From: Debaryomyces hansenii CBS767
Lineage: Eukaryota; Ascomycota; Pichiomycetes; Serinales; Debaryomycetaceae
DNA: 64,000 bases
NCBI RefSeq assembly: GCF_000006445.2
Contig: NC_006043.2
Span: 372,001 to 436,000, forward strand
Reading direction: 5' to 3'
Position 1 is the stretch's first letter. Every line of letters begins with the position of its first letter. The notes below the pieces were generated by a model, which was not told where the DNA came from, ran no database searches, and saw only the letters and a list, made by a program, of their open reading frames with translations. The translations under genes and the position numbers were made by a program. This document shows positions 31,148 to 42,200 of the stretch, in pieces.

Positions 31148-33516
31148 GAGAAGATATTTTCGACCGAAACAAGAGGAATTTGGAAGTTGTGTCTGAAAAG
31201 CTAAACCAATTAATTGATAGGGAAGTTGTAAATAAACAAACATTACTCGAGGACCTTTCATCGCTTGTTGCCAAAACAGGAGTTGATGAAGCACAATTGA
31301 ATAGTTTACTTGATTTGGTATTTGATTTAAAAACTCCGACATTCTTGAAGTCTACGCAGAAAAGGTTTATTATCAAGAATTTGCTTATACCGAATGGGAA
31401 TTATAAATTGTCTAAACATATTGCATATCGAATAATTAGTAGTATTGGAGTACCACAAATATATTATAAAAATGGGAAGGAATCAAAACTGAAGAAGTTA
31501 TCTACAGGTATTCAGATATGCCTTCTTGAATGGTTGATATGTTCTTACCACTTATTTGGGAGTAAAGTGTTCAATAATTTAAGCATGATAACAATTTTAG
31601 TCAATTATTTGTCCTACGAATTCCTGAGGCCCTACGTGGCAAACCTAATCTTCCTAAGTGTACTGAATAATAACAGAATGTTTAAAACATACTTCATGCC
31701 GAATACAACACACAATATTGCTCCATTTAAACCCTGGCATGTTCAATGTGTAGTTGATCTATTCAATAAGTTTCCTATGGATGAGCACTTGAAAAGCTTG
31801 TTAATTTTATTCAAGTCACAATATCCCAGTATTGATTTTACAAACTTTGCAAGAAATGATAGTTATCATTTAAATAATTTGGGGACTTTGAATCCAAGGA
31901 TATTTGTATACCCAAATTTCAATTATTTGGATAAATTGAGAGATATTCAGGCCATCAACGGTGGGATATTAACTAAAGAACAGCTTGGACAAGAACAAAT
32001 TATCAATGATAATCTAAGATATTACGACAATTTTAGTGCTTCTGTCAAGAAGCGCAAAAGAATTGGAAACACTCAAAAATTAGCCGATGTCCCTGATCTT
32101 GATGTGATCGAATTTGGAAACAGTTCGAATAGATCTAGTAGTGTCTCTATAAACGATATACACTCACTCGACAGCTTAATCGGTAATTTTGAGAACATAA
32201 GACTCATCAATATAAATGCATTATTTAACCCACAGAAATTTGGAAATAGTCGATACATTTCTGATAAATTCAAAAAATTCTATTTTGTATTACAAGGTTT
32301 AAGCGTTGATGTTGAACAATGGGAAAAATCAATACGCAAGTTAGATTATTACATTCGACTAAGCATTTTAGATAATAATTTATCGATAAGAGATTTGGAT
32401 ATATTATGTGACAAAATAGCTGATTTTTTCTCATTTACTTTGGGCTTATTGTTTTTACCTCTGATAAAGGACTATTTATGCTTCAAGTTTGATTCACCAA
32501 TATCCAGCGATAACGAATACATCCACAAGTTTGAGAACCTAGCTCAAAGGCTAAAATTTTTGAAATATTTACCCGTTTTGGAATTTGAGGAGTTCAATGA
32601 AGATATAATCCAAAACATATTAACAGTATTTGATGAAAAATCGCACATCAATGCAAAAAAATCGAGACGTGAACAGGCATTTATTACGTTTATTAATGAA
32701 TTGGTCTCCCTATTTTCCACTTGGTATTCAATTTATGCTCAAAATTCAGATCTAGAACTAAAATCAGCTATTTTTAAAAATATCAATGGTTCATTACCCA
32801 TAATATACAAAGTTCTAGTCGAAAAATTTACTGAGTCGTCAATTACCTTGCAGATTCTGTTATTAAGGATCTTCACATTTATTCAATCCCTCGATTCCTA
32901 TCATCTTAATGAATTTATCAATGCCCTGACTATAGTATTACCACAAAGCTTGTTTTACCCTTTAATTTTATCAAATAACCCCCTTATAATGTCTGAAGCT
33001 TGTGGATATATGGCGTTTTGCAAGACATATAAGTTTAAGGAACATGATACTGCCTATAAAAATTTACAGAATTCATATATCATGGATACACTTAACTTCA
33101 TATGGCGTGACAAATCTTTTTACTATGATGAAGATTCAACTGCATTTAGTAGGGCCATGTTCTTGGATCCTGAATTTTTAAAGAATTTACGGAAATTGAA
33201 TATTTTCAATTTCTCAGAATTGCTCAGTTTACATACTGTTGGCAACATATTTCATAATCCATGCTGGTCCTTTATCACTACCCAGTTAATAAGAGAATTA
33301 GAAGACAAGACTGAGAACATAACTATACGACATGCCGGACCAATAACAGAAGAGAGTGTGAGCAAACTAACGCATATTTCTGGTGTTGAATGGCTTCCTA
33401 TGAATTACGACGAACTTAAATTGCAAGTTTTGCGTTCGTTAGATTCATTAGGGTATACTGGCATAGCCGATTTATTATTTAGTTCTCTAAAGACCTTAAT
33501 GAATAAAAGAAATTAG
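31138..33516 (+). CDS. CTF3: Inner kinetochore protein Ctf3 (CENP-I/Mis6)
   Basis: This is a 792-aa, all-alpha, Leu/Ile/Asn/Phe-rich protein without low-complexity tails. The N-terminal half fits the CENP-I/Mis6 HEAT-like domain: QKRFIIKNLLIPNGNYKLS, TGIQICLLEWLICSYHLFG, LVNYLSYEFLRPYVANLIFL and FKPWHVQCVVDLFNKFPMDE. Ctf3 belongs to the constitutive centromere-associated network with Mcm16 and Mcm22. The length is close to S. cerevisiae Ctf3 (YLR381W, 733 aa). Context supports the call: the next gene is NAM2, as in S. cerevisiae (YLR382C). An in-frame TAG at 31120-31122 fixes the start at 31138. Confidence 0.82.
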   Translation: MEIGEDIFDRNKRNLEVVSEKLNQLIDREVVNKQTLLEDLSSLVAKTGVDEAQLNSLLDLVFDLKTPTFLKSTQKRFIIKNLLIPNGNYKLSKHIAYRIISSIGVPQIYYKNGKESKLKKLSTGIQICLLEWLICSYHLFGSKVFNNLSMITILVNYLSYEFLRPYVANLIFLSVLNNNRMFKTYFMPNTTHNIAPFKPWHVQCVVDLFNKFPMDEHLKSLLILFKSQYPSIDFTNFARNDSYHLNNLGTLNPRIFVYPNFNYLDKLRDIQAINGGILTKEQLGQEQIINDNLRYYDNFSASVKKRKRIGNTQKLADVPDLDVIEFGNSSNRSSSVSINDIHSLDSLIGNFENIRLININALFNPQKFGNSRYISDKFKKFYFVLQGLSVDVEQWEKSIRKLDYYIRLSILDNNLSIRDLDILCDKIADFFSFTLGLLFLPLIKDYLCFKFDSPISSDNEYIHKFENLAQRLKFLKYLPVLEFEEFNEDIIQNILTVFDEKSHINAKKSRREQAFITFINELVSLFSTWYSIYAQNSDLELKSAIFKNINGSLPIIYKVLVEKFTESSITLQILLLRIFTFIQSLDSYHLNEFINALTIVLPQSLFYPLILSNNPLIMSEACGYMAFCKTYKFKEHDTAYKNLQNSYIMDTLNFIWRDKSFYYDEDSTAFSRAMFLDPEFLKNLRKLNIFNFSELLSLHTVGNIFHNPCWSFITTQLIRELEDKTENITIRHAGPITEESVSKLTHISGVEWLPMNYDELKLQVLRSLDSLGYTGIADLLFSSLKTLMNKRN

Positions 33517-33659
33517 TAGCATAAATAGATAGATTATAATGAGTTTGATGATTGTCCGTAATTCTATGTCTCGCACAAAAATTTATTCTGCCTAACGAAT
33601 TGTGGAAAATTAAGATTCTATGAATACATAACTCACAACTTACCATTGCTGCCATCAGG

Positions 33660-36494
33660 ATGTTGAGTATAAGACAACTGGCACATATACGGGCTCCTAT
33701 AATAAGGAAATGTGTTGGAATCCTGAAACTGACACTGCGTTATTCTTCGGTAGATACGAATCAGTCAACTAAGACTCAAATAAATTTAAATGAACTTGAT
33801 GGTAAATGGGCTGAACGTTGGAGGAACATGTCGCCTAATGGATCATTACATCCAAGCAAACATATGGTGGATGAACTGGCCGAACCATTTTATTGTTTGT
33901 CTATGTTTCCTTATCCATCCGGTATGCTTCACATGGGTCACCTTAGGGTCTACACTATTAGTGATGTCATTGCCAGATTTAAAAGACTTAAAGGGTATAA
34001 TGTCATTCATCCTATGGGGTGGGATGCATTTGGGTTACCAGCGGAAAATGCAGCTGTAGAAAGAGGGATAAATCCGGCTATTTGGACTGATAGTAATATC
34101 CAAAAGATGAAAGAACAAATGAGTTTAATGCTAGCAGATTTCGATTGGGATAGAGAAATCTCTACATGTTCTCCTGACTATTATAAATGGACACAAAAGA
34201 TCTTTTTGCTTCTATTTGAACACGGTTTAGCATATAGAAACGAAGCCGAGATAAATTGGGATCCAGTAGACCAGACTGTTTTAGCTAATGAGCAAGTTGA
34301 TTCCGAAGGAAAATCATGGAGATCGGGTGCGCTAGTTGAGAAAAGGAATCTTGAGCAATGGTTTATTGGTATCACTAAATATGCAAAGGACTTAAATGAA
34401 GATTTAAAAGTTTTAGACAAGTGGCCCGACAAGGTAAAGTCGATGCAGAGCCATTGGATTGGTGAATCACAAGGAGCTGAGATTAAGTTTTTAACAAACG
34501 ATAATCAGTTTTCCGAAATACAAGTCTTCACTACTAGACCTGACACTTTGTTTAGTGCTCAATTTATTGCTTTGGCATTAAACCACCCATTGGTTGAGAA
34601 ATATGCTGCAGATGATCCTAAATTGGCTCAATTCATAAAGAACTGTGAAAATTCGGCAATTGATTCTAAGGAAGGTTATTTAATCGAAGATGTAAATGTT
34701 TCCATTCCGATTACGGTAAATAATGAAAAAAATCATAAATACGATATGCGTGTCTATGCTGCTCCTTATGTTTTAGGAACATACGGACATGGGGCGGTTA
34801 TGGGATGTCCAGCACATGATGAACGTGATTTTGAGTTCTGGAAACTTCATAATCCAACTATTGCACCTTTGCAACTGGTAGGTAGTCTTGAACCAAACAA
34901 GAATGAAAACAATGTTCTTTATACCAATAAACGGGGTATTTTATATGATAGCTCCGTTTTACCTAATGGGGTACAGGATTTAGGAAAATATAATAGGAAA
35001 TCTACAAGCAAGGCTGCACATGATATAGTGGAAACATTAGAAAGATATAATTTAGGGTCAAAATCAATCCAGTATAGGATCAGGGACTGGTTAATTAGTA
35101 GACAAAGATACTGGGGAGCGCCAATTCCTATTGTACACTGTGACAGTTGTGGGCCCGTCGCTGTTCCAGATGACGAGCTACCAGTAATGTTGCCAGAAAT
35201 TGAAGGACAAAGTTTTGGAAAAGGTAATCCACTAGCCAAGCTTGATGAGTTTGTAAATACGAAATGTCCCTCTTGTGGAGGTAATGCTAAAAGAGACACT
35301 GATACAATGGATACATTTATGGATTCATCATGGTATTTCTTTCGTTATACTGATCCTACAAATACTCAATTACCATTTGACCATGCGATAGCCAGCAAGC
35401 ACATGCCAATTGATATGTATATTGGAGGTGTCGAACACGCAATTTTGCATTTATTATATTCGAGATTTATTTCTAAATTTTTGGGTGATATTGGTTTGTG
35501 GGATGGCAAAGATCATAGACATGAACCAATAAAGCAATTGGTAACGCAAGGTATGGTACATGGTAAGACTTATACCGATCCAGAAAGTGAGAGATTTTTG
35601 AAACCTGAGGAACTAGATTTGTCGAATGTAAATGAACCTAAAATAATCAAATCGGGTTTGCTTCCAAAAATTTCATTTGAAAAAATGTCCAAATCTAAAT
35701 ACAATGGTGCAGACCCCTCAGAATGCATAAAAAAGTATGGCGCTGATGCAACAAGAGCACATATGCTTTTCCAAGCGCCAATATCCGATATATTAAATTG
35801 GAATGAAGAACAGATTCATGGAATTGACCGTTGGCTCCGAAAGGTAGTGAATTTGAATGATGTAATTGCTGAATCAATGTTAAATGACAATGGGAGAACA
35901 AATAATGATAACTGTACTGAATACCAAAATATTCAATTAAATGATATTACTTATGAAACCATTAAATTTAATGAGACGGAATTTGAGTTGTATAATGATG
36001 CCCAGAATTATGTTGAAAGTGTTTCAAAGGCCATTGAAATTGATTTTTCGTTTAATACAATAATATCTGATTTTATGAAATTTACAAACTCAATTTATGC
36101 AGCAATAAAGTCAAAAGATTACGTGAATTCTAATTTGTTGCTTGACTCGTATAAGAGATTACTCATAATTATGGCACCAGTAACTCCTTGTGTTGCTGAG
36201 GAATGTTGGGAACAGATATCGAAGTCCATAAGAACTCCCTGGTCATCGATATTCTTCCAAAAATATCCTAAAGTAAACCATATTGAATCTTCATATACCT
36301 CATATAATGTATTTGTTAATGGGAAAGCAAGAGCCCTGTTTAAAGGACAAAAATCCTTAGTGACTATGGACGAGCATGAAATATTACAGGAGGCTTTAAG
36401 ACATGGCTCAATTAGCCAATATGTTCCTGATGGCGTGGTTAAAAAGATGATTGTTAAACCTGGAATGATAAGCTTGCTCACTCCAAAGAAATAG
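33660..36494 (+). CDS. NAM2: Mitochondrial leucyl-tRNA synthetase
   Basis: This is a 944-aa class Ia synthetase that charges mitochondrial tRNA-Leu; in S. cerevisiae Nam2 also helps splice group I introns. The basic N-terminus (MLSIRQLAHIRAPIIRKCVG) fits a presequence. Present are FYCLSMFPYPSGMLHMGHLR (HIGH motif as HMGH, about residue 94), the editing domain (FTTRPDTLFSAQFIALA, YGHGAVMGCPAHDERDFEFW), DWLISRQRYWGAPIPIVHC with two CxxC-type knuckles, DTFMDSSWYFFRYTD and FEKMSKSKYNG (KMSKS, about residue 676), then an anticodon-binding domain and a C-terminal domain. It is slightly longer than S. cerevisiae Nam2 (894 aa). All catalytic motifs are intact. Confidence 0.96.
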   Translation: MLSIRQLAHIRAPIIRKCVGILKLTLRYSSVDTNQSTKTQINLNELDGKWAERWRNMSPNGSLHPSKHMVDELAEPFYCLSMFPYPSGMLHMGHLRVYTISDVIARFKRLKGYNVIHPMGWDAFGLPAENAAVERGINPAIWTDSNIQKMKEQMSLMLADFDWDREISTCSPDYYKWTQKIFLLLFEHGLAYRNEAEINWDPVDQTVLANEQVDSEGKSWRSGALVEKRNLEQWFIGITKYAKDLNEDLKVLDKWPDKVKSMQSHWIGESQGAEIKFLTNDNQFSEIQVFTTRPDTLFSAQFIALALNHPLVEKYAADDPKLAQFIKNCENSAIDSKEGYLIEDVNVSIPITVNNEKNHKYDMRVYAAPYVLGTYGHGAVMGCPAHDERDFEFWKLHNPTIAPLQLVGSLEPNKNENNVLYTNKRGILYDSSVLPNGVQDLGKYNRKSTSKAAHDIVETLERYNLGSKSIQYRIRDWLISRQRYWGAPIPIVHCDSCGPVAVPDDELPVMLPEIEGQSFGKGNPLAKLDEFVNTKCPSCGGNAKRDTDTMDTFMDSSWYFFRYTDPTNTQLPFDHAIASKHMPIDMYIGGVEHAILHLLYSRFISKFLGDIGLWDGKDHRHEPIKQLVTQGMVHGKTYTDPESERFLKPEELDLSNVNEPKIIKSGLLPKISFEKMSKSKYNGADPSECIKKYGADATRAHMLFQAPISDILNWNEEQIHGIDRWLRKVVNLNDVIAESMLNDNGRTNNDNCTEYQNIQLNDITYETIKFNETEFELYNDAQNYVESVSKAIEIDFSFNTIISDFMKFTNSIYAAIKSKDYVNSNLLLDSYKRLLIIMAPVTPCVAEECWEQISKSIRTPWSSIFFQKYPKVNHIESSYTSYNVFVNGKARALFKGQKSLVTMDEHEILQEALRHGSISQYVPDGVVKKMIVKPGMISLLTPKK

Positions 36495-36695
36495 ATATAC
36501 TTGAATAGATATACTTGTAAATAACCCGATGTAAATAATATTCAATTTAAATATTAATTAATTTCAAACAAGTTAGAATATTAACTTATCTTATTCATAT
36601 AGCATTAATATATGTACAACTGCTATATAAGTAAAAAAGTCTATTTTACACTATTTACATCTTGAATGTTTTGATTGTATACTAACATTCTTGCA

Positions 36696-39059
36696 TTAAT
36701 ATCCACGTTCCATGACGTACCTCTTAAAATCCTTACGTCTAATTTTACCTTCATAATTGATTTGAGCCCGCTTAGCAATCCCTCTAATACTTTTACAGGC
36801 ATCACTATGATCGATATCGGAGGCGGCTTGGTACAATTCCCTTAGTTCTTTCCAAGTCCACTTGAATTGATATTCTGTACTCAATAATATTGCTAAAGCG
36901 TCATCTAGCAAATTCATCTTTGTCAAACATGAAACCATCGCATTTGCGAACTGAAAATCAAGGGCGTCCTTGGTTGAACGGGATAGGTCTTTAAAATTTG
37001 AAGTTTTTCTAAATGTCCCTCTTTCTGACCAAATCCTTTGAGCAAATTTATAATTTTTAAATCTTGCAGCAGCTTTCAACGCTATAACGTACGACAAGGA
37101 CGTACGCGAAATCTTTCTATTTCCTAAACCAATATTACTACCAACATCCTTTAAAAGTGGAGACTTTGTGATAGACATTTCATCAAATTTACTTTGCACA
37201 CTAGAAACTGATTCACCATCTGTTTGAGAAATATCAGTGTTTGATGATATAGAGTCAGGAAGCTCTTCAATAATTATCCTTGTATCGTTCGATAATCCTG
37301 TCCTATCAAGGAATGTCGAGCTATCATATCTGTCTATGAAGTCATTTAATCTACCCATTACTGCTGCAATGTTTAAAAACGTATTAGCGCAGTCAGTATT
37401 GACAAACAGCGGATTAAACATTAAAGTGTGTGCCCACATAGCACTAGACTCCGCCATAATTTCCTCCTTAGATGTTAAGTCAAGAACGGGCAAGAATGGA
37501 ATACCATTTTGTGCAGAAGCTGGGAACAAGTTTACGTCTGAAAGAATATTTCTTCTAAAATTTCTTCCCTTTTCGTGGAAAGTGATCGGAGGCAACTCAA
37601 TTGATTGGCCTGGCTGAGAAACTTGACTTTTGGAGTATGCTAGTAATAAAAAGGAGAATGATCTTGGGGTGATAGCATTGGATTCATTCAATTTGCTATA
37701 AAATGCTCTAGAAAGCGCAACATCACCATCTTTCGCAGATAAGTAAAGCATATATTCAAACGTGTTCAATGTTGGTTCCCAGTTGTTATTATAGATATCG
37801 AAAATAAAATCCCATGCTTTGAAACGCAACTCTGGCCTGGATGTACATCCACGAGCTAATGCAACCATTATTCTTTGGTTTATCTCAATTTTTTCCGTAA
37901 TCATCTCTCTATATAAATCTAATGCTTTTTCGATGTTATCGTTATTTACATATGATACGATAATATCTTGGTATGCCCTTGTATCTGGTTTTGTCTTTTG
38001 AGATAAAAATTTCATGGAATCAAAAATTTCAACAGCTTGTTTATGATCATTAGCTTTATAAACACATGTAGATAAGATGTTGGAAAACGTCTTCTGTGAA
38101 GGTTCCAACTTATTTTGTTTCATCTCACTCAAGCACATGTTAATCTTCTCTAGATTGTTATTTTTACCATAGGCTTGAATCATTAACTCGTACGTTTCCC
38201 TTGATAGTTTTCCCTTTTTATTGATTTTAGTTATATGATTACAATATTGCTCAATTTGAGCTATGCTTTCATCCGATAAGTACCCCCCATGTGATAAACC
38301 TGCGATGAAGACGTTTATAATCTTAGAAGACTTTTTCACATTACCTTCTTCTAGAAGCTGTTCTAACACGGGTATGAGATGGCTGATTTGCTCTTTCGGT
38401 ATAGAGTAAATGAACATTCTAATGTCTCTTTCCGGTAAACCTTGGAATCCTCCACCTTCTTTGAGTTGTTGCAACACCATAGTCCAATTAATATTTGTCT
38501 TAGAAACCAAAAACTTGATAGCTAACCCTAACCTCTTCGTAATGGACTCGGGCATATCTATTGCTGGTGTAATTAACGAGTGATTTGACGCATTAAATGG
38601 CTCTGGCTGTTTTTCGATACCACTAAGGCTAGGACTATTTTCAGGCAATGAAGCTAACTTTTCTTTACCGACTTCGAGCGAGCCATATATCTTTTCCGCA
38701 TCTCTATTCACCTCAGATGGCATGGGAATTTCTTGAAGCTTTTCAATATCTTCCTTTTTCTTAATTATTCGAGCCACACTTGCGGTTAATGATTTCAACT
38801 CTTTCAACCTTCTTTCATATTCTACTTCCTGTTGCTTCATTTTACGTTCAAAGTCTGAATCCACCCACTCGCTCAATTTTTCCTTATTATTTACTGCACC
38901 GCCATCGTTAGAACCTTTCGATTTCCTCAATGTTGGCTTACCTTTCTGTGATCTAACTACGAATATATTTCGCGAGCTATATATCGATCCCTGCAACCCT
39001 GATATTCTCGGTATAGTCCGACTCATGCATCTCTTTTTTACAGAGAGCCTTAACATCAT
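36696..39059 (-). CDS. CCM1: Mitochondrial PPR protein, Ccm1-like
   Basis: This is a 787-aa protein with an Arg-rich mitochondrial leader (MMLRLSVKKRCMSRTIPRIS), a coiled-coil stretch (KQQEVEYERRLKELKSL) and pentatricopeptide-type repeats around residues 280-480: SRETYELMIQAYGKNNNLEK, LEPSQKTFSNILSTCVYKAN, DTRAYQDIIVSYVNNDNIEK. The preceding segment (WTMVLQQLKEGGGFQGLPER) and overall length resemble Ccm1 (Dmr1, S. cerevisiae YGR150C, 864 aa), which stabilises mitochondrial 15S rRNA and some intron-containing transcripts. Another mitochondrial PPR protein is possible. It converges on NAM2, another mitochondrial expression gene, with 201 bp between the stops. Confidence 0.7.
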   Translation of the reverse strand: MMLRLSVKKRCMSRTIPRISGLQGSIYSSRNIFVVRSQKGKPTLRKSKGSNDGGAVNNKEKLSEWVDSDFERKMKQQEVEYERRLKELKSLTASVARIIKKKEDIEKLQEIPMPSEVNRDAEKIYGSLEVGKEKLASLPENSPSLSGIEKQPEPFNASNHSLITPAIDMPESITKRLGLAIKFLVSKTNINWTMVLQQLKEGGGFQGLPERDIRMFIYSIPKEQISHLIPVLEQLLEEGNVKKSSKIINVFIAGLSHGGYLSDESIAQIEQYCNHITKINKKGKLSRETYELMIQAYGKNNNLEKINMCLSEMKQNKLEPSQKTFSNILSTCVYKANDHKQAVEIFDSMKFLSQKTKPDTRAYQDIIVSYVNNDNIEKALDLYREMITEKIEINQRIMVALARGCTSRPELRFKAWDFIFDIYNNNWEPTLNTFEYMLYLSAKDGDVALSRAFYSKLNESNAITPRSFSFLLLAYSKSQVSQPGQSIELPPITFHEKGRNFRRNILSDVNLFPASAQNGIPFLPVLDLTSKEEIMAESSAMWAHTLMFNPLFVNTDCANTFLNIAAVMGRLNDFIDRYDSSTFLDRTGLSNDTRIIIEELPDSISSNTDISQTDGESVSSVQSKFDEMSITKSPLLKDVGSNIGLGNRKISRTSLSYVIALKAAARFKNYKFAQRIWSERGTFRKTSNFKDLSRSTKDALDFQFANAMVSCLTKMNLLDDALAILLSTEYQFKWTWKELRELYQAASDIDHSDACKSIRGIAKRAQINYEGKIRRKDFKRYVMERGY

Positions 39060-39285
39060 TAAAAGGCGCTAATTTGAATTTGTATAGTGTCAGTATCGAT
39101 AATAAAAGTATTCAATTGAACTGCAAAAAATAGCTTATAGAGAAAAAAAAATTTCATGGTAAATATGCGACATTTATTGATGTAACGAGTTCACGACATT
39201 TATATATTATAATATATATTATACTACTACCATTGGATTAGTGCTTTATATTAGGACAGAAAAGAATATTGAAATATAATAAGTT

Positions 39286-42200
39286 ATGTCGTCGTCGACA
39301 GTGGTGGGATCAGCTCCAGGAAGAAATAGAGGTAATTCAAACGCTAACCTTCATCCAGATATAGGATCAGTGTCTGCGACAGATGCAAATGCTATCACAT
39401 CTAGCAAACCTTATAATTCTTCAACACCCGTTGGATCGGCAGGAGGATCGTCTTTTCCAGGGGGAATTGCGCACGATATACCTCCGGATATGAGTTTACT
39501 ATTACAAGAACTAGAGGAGGATTTCACAGTAAATAAGACAATAGACCAATGGACATATATTAATAGAAGAGAAGAAATTATGCAATCAGTCAACAAACTT
39601 CATCAGCAACAGCAAAGTAATATTGAGCTTGATTCCAGCATGCTTGAAAAACCATTATACCCCCGTAAAGCAGCGGAAATTATGAACGAGAATAATCTTT
39701 CTTCTGGTTATCTCATGGGAATATTAGCCAATAGAGCAAGGATCTACAAGGCAGAAGTAGCGTTTTCTGTACTTGATGCGAAGGGGAAAGAAATCTCATC
39801 CATAACCTGGGAAAAACTATACACGAAAGCAGTCAAAGTTGCGCATGAGATAAACAAAATGGCTCTTAAAAATAGTGATACAGTGGTATTATTATATAAA
39901 GACGGAGAAGTATGTGAATTCGTTGTAGCAATGTTCGGCTGTTTTATGGCTGGAGTAACAGCGATTCCGATTCACCAAGATATCTCTTTGCATGAGGTAT
40001 TAGATATAATCAATTTAACATCAACTAAATTGGTATTGTATTCTGATACCGTGGCAAAAGAGTTAGACAAATTAAATGCTACAGGTCAGAAAATAATATG
40101 GCCACCTAAGTTGATACGCTGGAAGACGACAGACTTTGGGTCAGCCAAAAAATCGGATTTGGCGACTTGGACCAATAAAATATCCCAGCAGCAACAAGCA
40201 CCCCGTGAATCGAAATCGGATTTGGCATATGTTGAATTTTCAAGGTCACCAGTTGGTGAACTAAGAGGTATCGCTCTAAGTCATAGAACTATTGTTCACC
40301 AAATGAATTGTCTTGACATAACATTACTGAGCTTACCCGAATCAGGTGGAGGTCTTCAAAGAAGTTATAAAGAGTACAAAGGAAACAAAAAGGTTGTCTT
40401 AGCGACCTTGGATATAAGATTCTCTATTGGGTTAATTTTAGGGATCTTATTTACTGTATATTCTGGAAATATGCTTGTTTGGGTACCTCAAAAGGTAATG
40501 GAAGTTCAAGGTTTATATGCGAATATTTTATCGAAGTGTCGAGCATCGTTATTACTAGCAGACTATCTTGGTTTGAAAAGAGTTACGTATGATTATCAGC
40601 AATCTCCGAATTCTACAAGATATTATTCTAAAACTCAGAAAGTCGATTTTTCATCGGTGAAATGGGTGTTAGTCAACGCACTAACAATTGACGGTGAGTT
40701 TATTGAAATATTAGCTCAAAGATATTTAAGACCATTAGGATGTCAAGAACCAGAGAATGCAATCATTCCAATGTTGACTTTGAGTGAATATGGTGGTATG
40801 GTCATTTCTTTGAGAGATTGGCTAGGCGGGAAGGAAAAATTAGGTATTGAAGATGCTGACGAATCTTCATCTAGTGAATTATCAGCTGTTTCAATAGACA
40901 AGGAAGCATTATCAAGAAATATAGTTAAAGTTGTTGACACTGCACCGTCATCTTCAGACGAAAATTCTGCGGATACATTGAGGGTTGATGCGTTTGGGTT
41001 TCCATTACCCGATGCAACATTGGCAGTTGTCAATCCAGAACTGTCGTTATTGGTAACTAAAGGTGAACTTGGAGAGATTTGGATAGATAGTCCATGTCTT
41101 TCTGGGGGTTTTTATGGCTTACGAAAGGAATCAAAGCTGATTTTCCATGCTAAATGCCGTGATGCTAATGGAATTCTTGAAATGGACTTCTTGAGAACAG
41201 GATTATTAGGATTCACTTACAATGGCAAGATTTATGTACTTGGCCTATACGAAGATAGAATTCGTCACAGAGTGAGTTGGATCGATCAAAAACTCTATTA
41301 CAAATTAAAGAAAAACTTGATAATAGGGAATGGCTTCAGATATCACTATTCTTCACACTTGCTAGCGACATTAGCTAGTGAAGTTAGAAATGTATATGAT
41401 TGTACCATATTTGATGTGTTTATAGGTAATGAGTATTTACCAGTTGCAATCATCGAAGCAGAAGTTATTAGAAAAAGTGTTGATCCTAACAATAACGATA
41501 ATGCTGTAACTGGAGGAGGAAAGGCACAAAATAATTCTGGTGATGGAAGTCAGGCAAACTCAGCTGTGCCCTTGAATGAGCCAGTATTGAATTCAATTGC
41601 CCAGAAATGTTTCGATACTTTGTATAAACACCATTTCTTGAGACTATATTGCGTTCTAATTGTTGACTGTGATACTTTGCCTAAGATCATGAGAAGTGGT
41701 GGAAGAGAAATTGCGAATATGCTATGCAAAAAGAGATTTTTGGAAGGATCATTAAAGGCCGAATATGTTAAATTTTTCGTCAGCAAATCTATAAGTATGA
41801 TTCCTCACGGAGAAGATGTAATTGGCGGCATTTGGTCCCCTTACGTTTCACGATTAAGAAACTCTGCATTATCGAGGTTTCCAAACCAATTTTCTGCAGT
41901 CGATTACCGTGAAAAATCCATAGATGATAAGACTGGTGCTCCATTAACCGATTTTAAATCTATATTAGATATTTTGAAATTCAGAGTAGCTAGTGCAGGT
42001 GATGCTATCGCATTTCAGAGTATCGATAATAGTGGTAAATCTGCCTCGAAGCCATTAACATGGAAGAAGTTTGAACATAGAGTCTATGCAGTTTGTAGTT
42101 ATTTGATTGATAAACTTTCTATTAAGCCTGGGAAGTACATCATTTTGATGTATTCATTATCAGAGGAGTTTGTGATCGCAACTTATGCTTGCTTGATATG

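Noticed and set aside
36680..36686. A TACTAAC branch-point match between NAM2 and CCM1
   Set aside because: It lies in the 3' gap between two converging genes with no usable 5' splice site or open exon nearby.
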